A DNA stretch of 64,000 nt from Apostichopus japonicus (Eukaryota; Echinodermata; Holothuroidea; Aspidochirotida; Stichopodidae): NCBI RefSeq assembly GCF_037975245.1, contig NC_092577.1, positions 17,627,898 through 17,691,897 on the forward strand, read 5' to 3'. Under the pieces are notes generated by a model. That model did no database searches, was not told the origin of the DNA, and saw only the letters and a list, made by a program, of their open reading frames with translations. This document shows, one piece after another, positions 62,160 to 64,000 of this stretch (positions are counted from its first letter, which is position 1; each line of letters begins with the position of its first letter). The translations under genes and the position numbers were made by a program.

Positions 62160-62885
62160 CCCTGGGAGATGAGGAATTCTCTGAGAAACTAAAGCAGTTT
62201 CTTAAGAAACACAATAAGACCCGTGCGGACCTTAAAGTTTTAGACGTCCCAGACAATGTACAAGGTGGTGCATATCCACAAGATAGAGAAGGTGAATGCA
62301 GGGCATGGGGTAGCTATTGGCGACTCCTGACTTTCTCAGGTTAGTATCCCCTCCCCAATGGGGAAATACTCTTTAGTAACTGGTTGCAGCATGCCCAGCA
62401 GATGGTGGAGTATCCTGGGCTCTTAGAGGGAGACAAGGGGTCCCGACTAGCAGAGAGTCTTGCGCCCCTGTGCTCAGCATCTATAAGAAGACAGCCCAAA
62501 CTCTGGGGTCTTGCGTCGGTGCTTCGGAGCTACTTAGCTAGCTAGGTGCGGCTTTCGGCGTGGCCTATGCTGTCAATGTTCAAGGACACATACCAAGGGA
62601 CAGGGAGAAGCCTTCGGAGTACCTGGCCCGGATGGAGGACCGTCTGCACCAGGCAGTGCAATTTGGCTGAGACTGTCCCAGTTTGTCCCAGGCTGCATTT
62701 TAAGCGAACCTGGGGAACATGTTGCGTGAGTTCTGGGGTGCATCTAACCCCAAGCTGGTGCAGAAACGGTTGTTGGATCTATTTCAGCAGTCGTCGGGGA
62801 AACGCTGGAGGGAGTCTTCAAGGGTGCAATACGGCGCCCAGCAGCATTAATAGGCTCTCAAGCTACACAAGAGAGTACCCTGAGT
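62160..62885 (+). pseudogene. Gypsy-type (PNMA-like) Gag remnant
   Basis: Frames give SEKLKQFLKKHNKTRADLKV, then RLLTFSG, PPNGEILFSNWLQHAQQMV, DKGSRLAESLAPLCSAS, and EKPSEYLARMEDRLHQAVQF. This order (FSG, F..W, ..RLxESL, ..Y..R) is typical of the capsid part of Ty3/Gypsy and PNMA-like Gag proteins. Several stops and frameshifts make it non-functional. Confidence 0.6.
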
Positions 62886-63067
62886 AAGGATCCTGGATGA
62901 AAAGTTATTTGACAGCAAGAAAACTATCTCTTCTGGTGTTCCCCAAGGTTCCATTCTTGGGCCACTATTCTTTGTCATCTACATGAACAACATAACCACA
63001 ATTTAATCTAAATCTTCAATAGTGATGTTTGCAGACGACACCAGTATTTTTCTTCAAAGACACATGT

Positions 63068-63358
63068 GCTTTTAACGTCACCCGCCATGCGGGATCCAAA
63101 GACAAAGATACTTTTTAAGAAAAAGTCGAGTACTGCTTGCATCGAGTACTGCTTGCGGTGCGGTGAACTTGTGTACTTTTTAAGAAAAAGTCGCCCAGGA
63201 AAGAACCTGGGCACGAAACACCAAACTACCGAACGACTGATCCGCTCTCAACCCCAGTCCTCTTGCATCGAGACTGTCACTGTGTCATCATCGCCGGGTG
63301 TGCGTCATCATTCCCCTCGAAAGGGTACAGATACTAAACATGATCTTAGCCAAAAGCA
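63068..63358 (-). mobile_element. Candidate SINE: U2 snRNA-like head, Tx1-like LINE tail
   Basis: On the minus strand it starts CTTTTGGCTAAGATCATG then TTTAGTATCTGT, close to bases 14-44 of U2 snRNA (two or so differences over 31). The body is unrelated, with an internal direct repeat (TACTTTTTAAGAAAAAGTCG at 63,109 and 63,175). The 3' end is GGATCCCGCATGGCGGGTGA followed by CGTTAAAAGC, nearly the same as the tail of the Tx1-like LINE. The element interrupts the CR1-like reverse transcriptase. No target duplication was recognised. Confidence 0.5.
63327..63356 (-). ncRNA. U2 snRNA-like fragment (pseudogene)
   Basis: A 30-bp match to the 5' region of U2, including the branch-site pairing region (here TTTAGTA in place of TGTAGTA). 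The first 13 bases of U2 and everything past TATCTGT are absent, so it is not a functional snRNA gene. Confidence 0.55.
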
Positions 63359-64000
63359 GCGTTACCAGTATGTTCAAGACTATATGGACGAGAGTATAAA
63401 TACAACTGTGTTATACTCTGATTGGTTAGCTTCAAAAAAGCTTCGGCTTAATGTTATCAAAACAAACTATATGGTATTTAACATGCCTCATACTCAAAAC
63501 CCCAACTTTAGTTATATCAGCAATAACCACCCACTTGAAGCTGCTACCAGTGTTAATTTCGTGGTGTTCTTATTGACTCAAAGCTTAATTGGCATGAACA
63601 TACTTCTCACCTGTGTTCACAAGTTGCTAAGGGTGTTGGAATAATCGGTTTATCCCCATAATCGATTTATCCCCATCTCTGCTACTGTAGTCTTGCTTGG
63701 TCGGGCACTAGTAACTCCACTTTAACAAAGTTATATGTTCTCCAAAAACCAACTATCAGACATATTACGTATTCCGCAAACACACCAGTGCACTTTGTAA
63801 GTCTCTTAACTTGTTAAAATGAAATGACATATTCAAAGTTAATATTGTAACCTTCACCTGTCGCTTCTTCAACAATCTCTTACCTAATTATTCGTTCAGA
63901 ATTCCCTACTTCACAATTATCACACACGTCAAAACAATCGTCTTCGTCTTCCTAGCAATCGAGCCATCAGCACCTGGAATTCCATTCCAGAGAGGATAAT

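Larger units (their letters stand above)
62886..64000 (+). pseudogene. CR1/Jockey-type LINE reverse transcriptase remnant
   Basis: Motif B SGVPQGSILGPLFFVIYMNN (62,930-62,995), motif C MFADDTSIFLQ (about 63,025-63,057), and, after an insertion at 63,068-63,358, SDWLASKKLRLNVIKTNYMV with the thumb region. Frameshifted C-terminal pieces continue to the window end. It belongs to a different LINE group from the 57.5-61.7 kb copy. Confidence 0.75.

Overview
The window is eukaryotic: spliced genes with GT-AG introns, AT-rich non-coding DNA, microsatellites, and a very high density of DNA transposons and retroelements. The mix (THAP-type P element, MULE, DUF4806/transposase pair, Tx1- and CR1-like LINEs, Gypsy pieces, tRNA-less repeats rich in TAGGCCTA-type words) fits an aquatic invertebrate, perhaps an echinoderm or another marine deuterostome. 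The species assignment is a guess. No bacterial genes, rRNA, tRNA or CRISPR arrays were seen.

Layout. 0-2 kb: two candidate host exons, then a decayed Ty3/Gypsy integrase (+). 4-6.9 kb: a broken multi-exon integrase-core gene (-). 7.5-9 kb: two phase-matched exons encoding a Cys/His zinc-binding module (+). 9.07-10.08 kb: a probable solo LTR. 10.4-33.4 kb: a stack of nested insertions, the main discovery of this window. 34-41 kb: mostly non-coding DNA with repeats and an internally deleted Tc1-like transposase (40 kb, -). 41.1-43.4 kb: an unknown, decayed multi-exon gene (+). 43.9-45.6 kb: a GC-rich palindromic array and an inverted-repeat element. 46.4-47.9 kb: a tandem repeat and a small MITE. 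49.8-55.8 kb: a transposase gene followed head-to-tail by a six-exon DUF4806 gene (+), with a hAT-derived element in its fourth intron and a perfect 70-bp palindrome just after it. 57.2-61.7 kb: a GC-rich array and a long, 5'-truncated Tx1-like LINE (-). 62.1-64 kb: a Gypsy Gag remnant, a CR1-like reverse transcriptase, and inside it a piece with a U2 snRNA-like head and the 3' tail of the Tx1-like LINE.

The nested stack can be read from junctions alone. A dispersed tandem-repeat element was hit by a 5'-truncated LINE (about 665 bp, 15-bp target duplication CCTTTGCAATCATGC at 10,463 and 32,920). That LINE was hit by a Mutator-like (MULE) transposon with terminal inverted repeats of about 215-230 bp and a 9-bp target duplication CAGATAAAC (10,713 and 32,490). 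The left MULE inverted repeat was then hit by a 7,999-bp P element with perfect 34-bp inverted repeats and an 8-bp duplication ACCGAGAA (10,858 and 18,865). Without the P element the MULE is about 13.76 kb. Its main gene joins a Ser/Thr protein kinase domain to a MULE transposase with DDE-type motifs and a SWIM zinc finger. The gene has collected several frameshifts and one in-frame stop. The P element carries a THAP-domain transposase whose first three exons splice in perfect phase.
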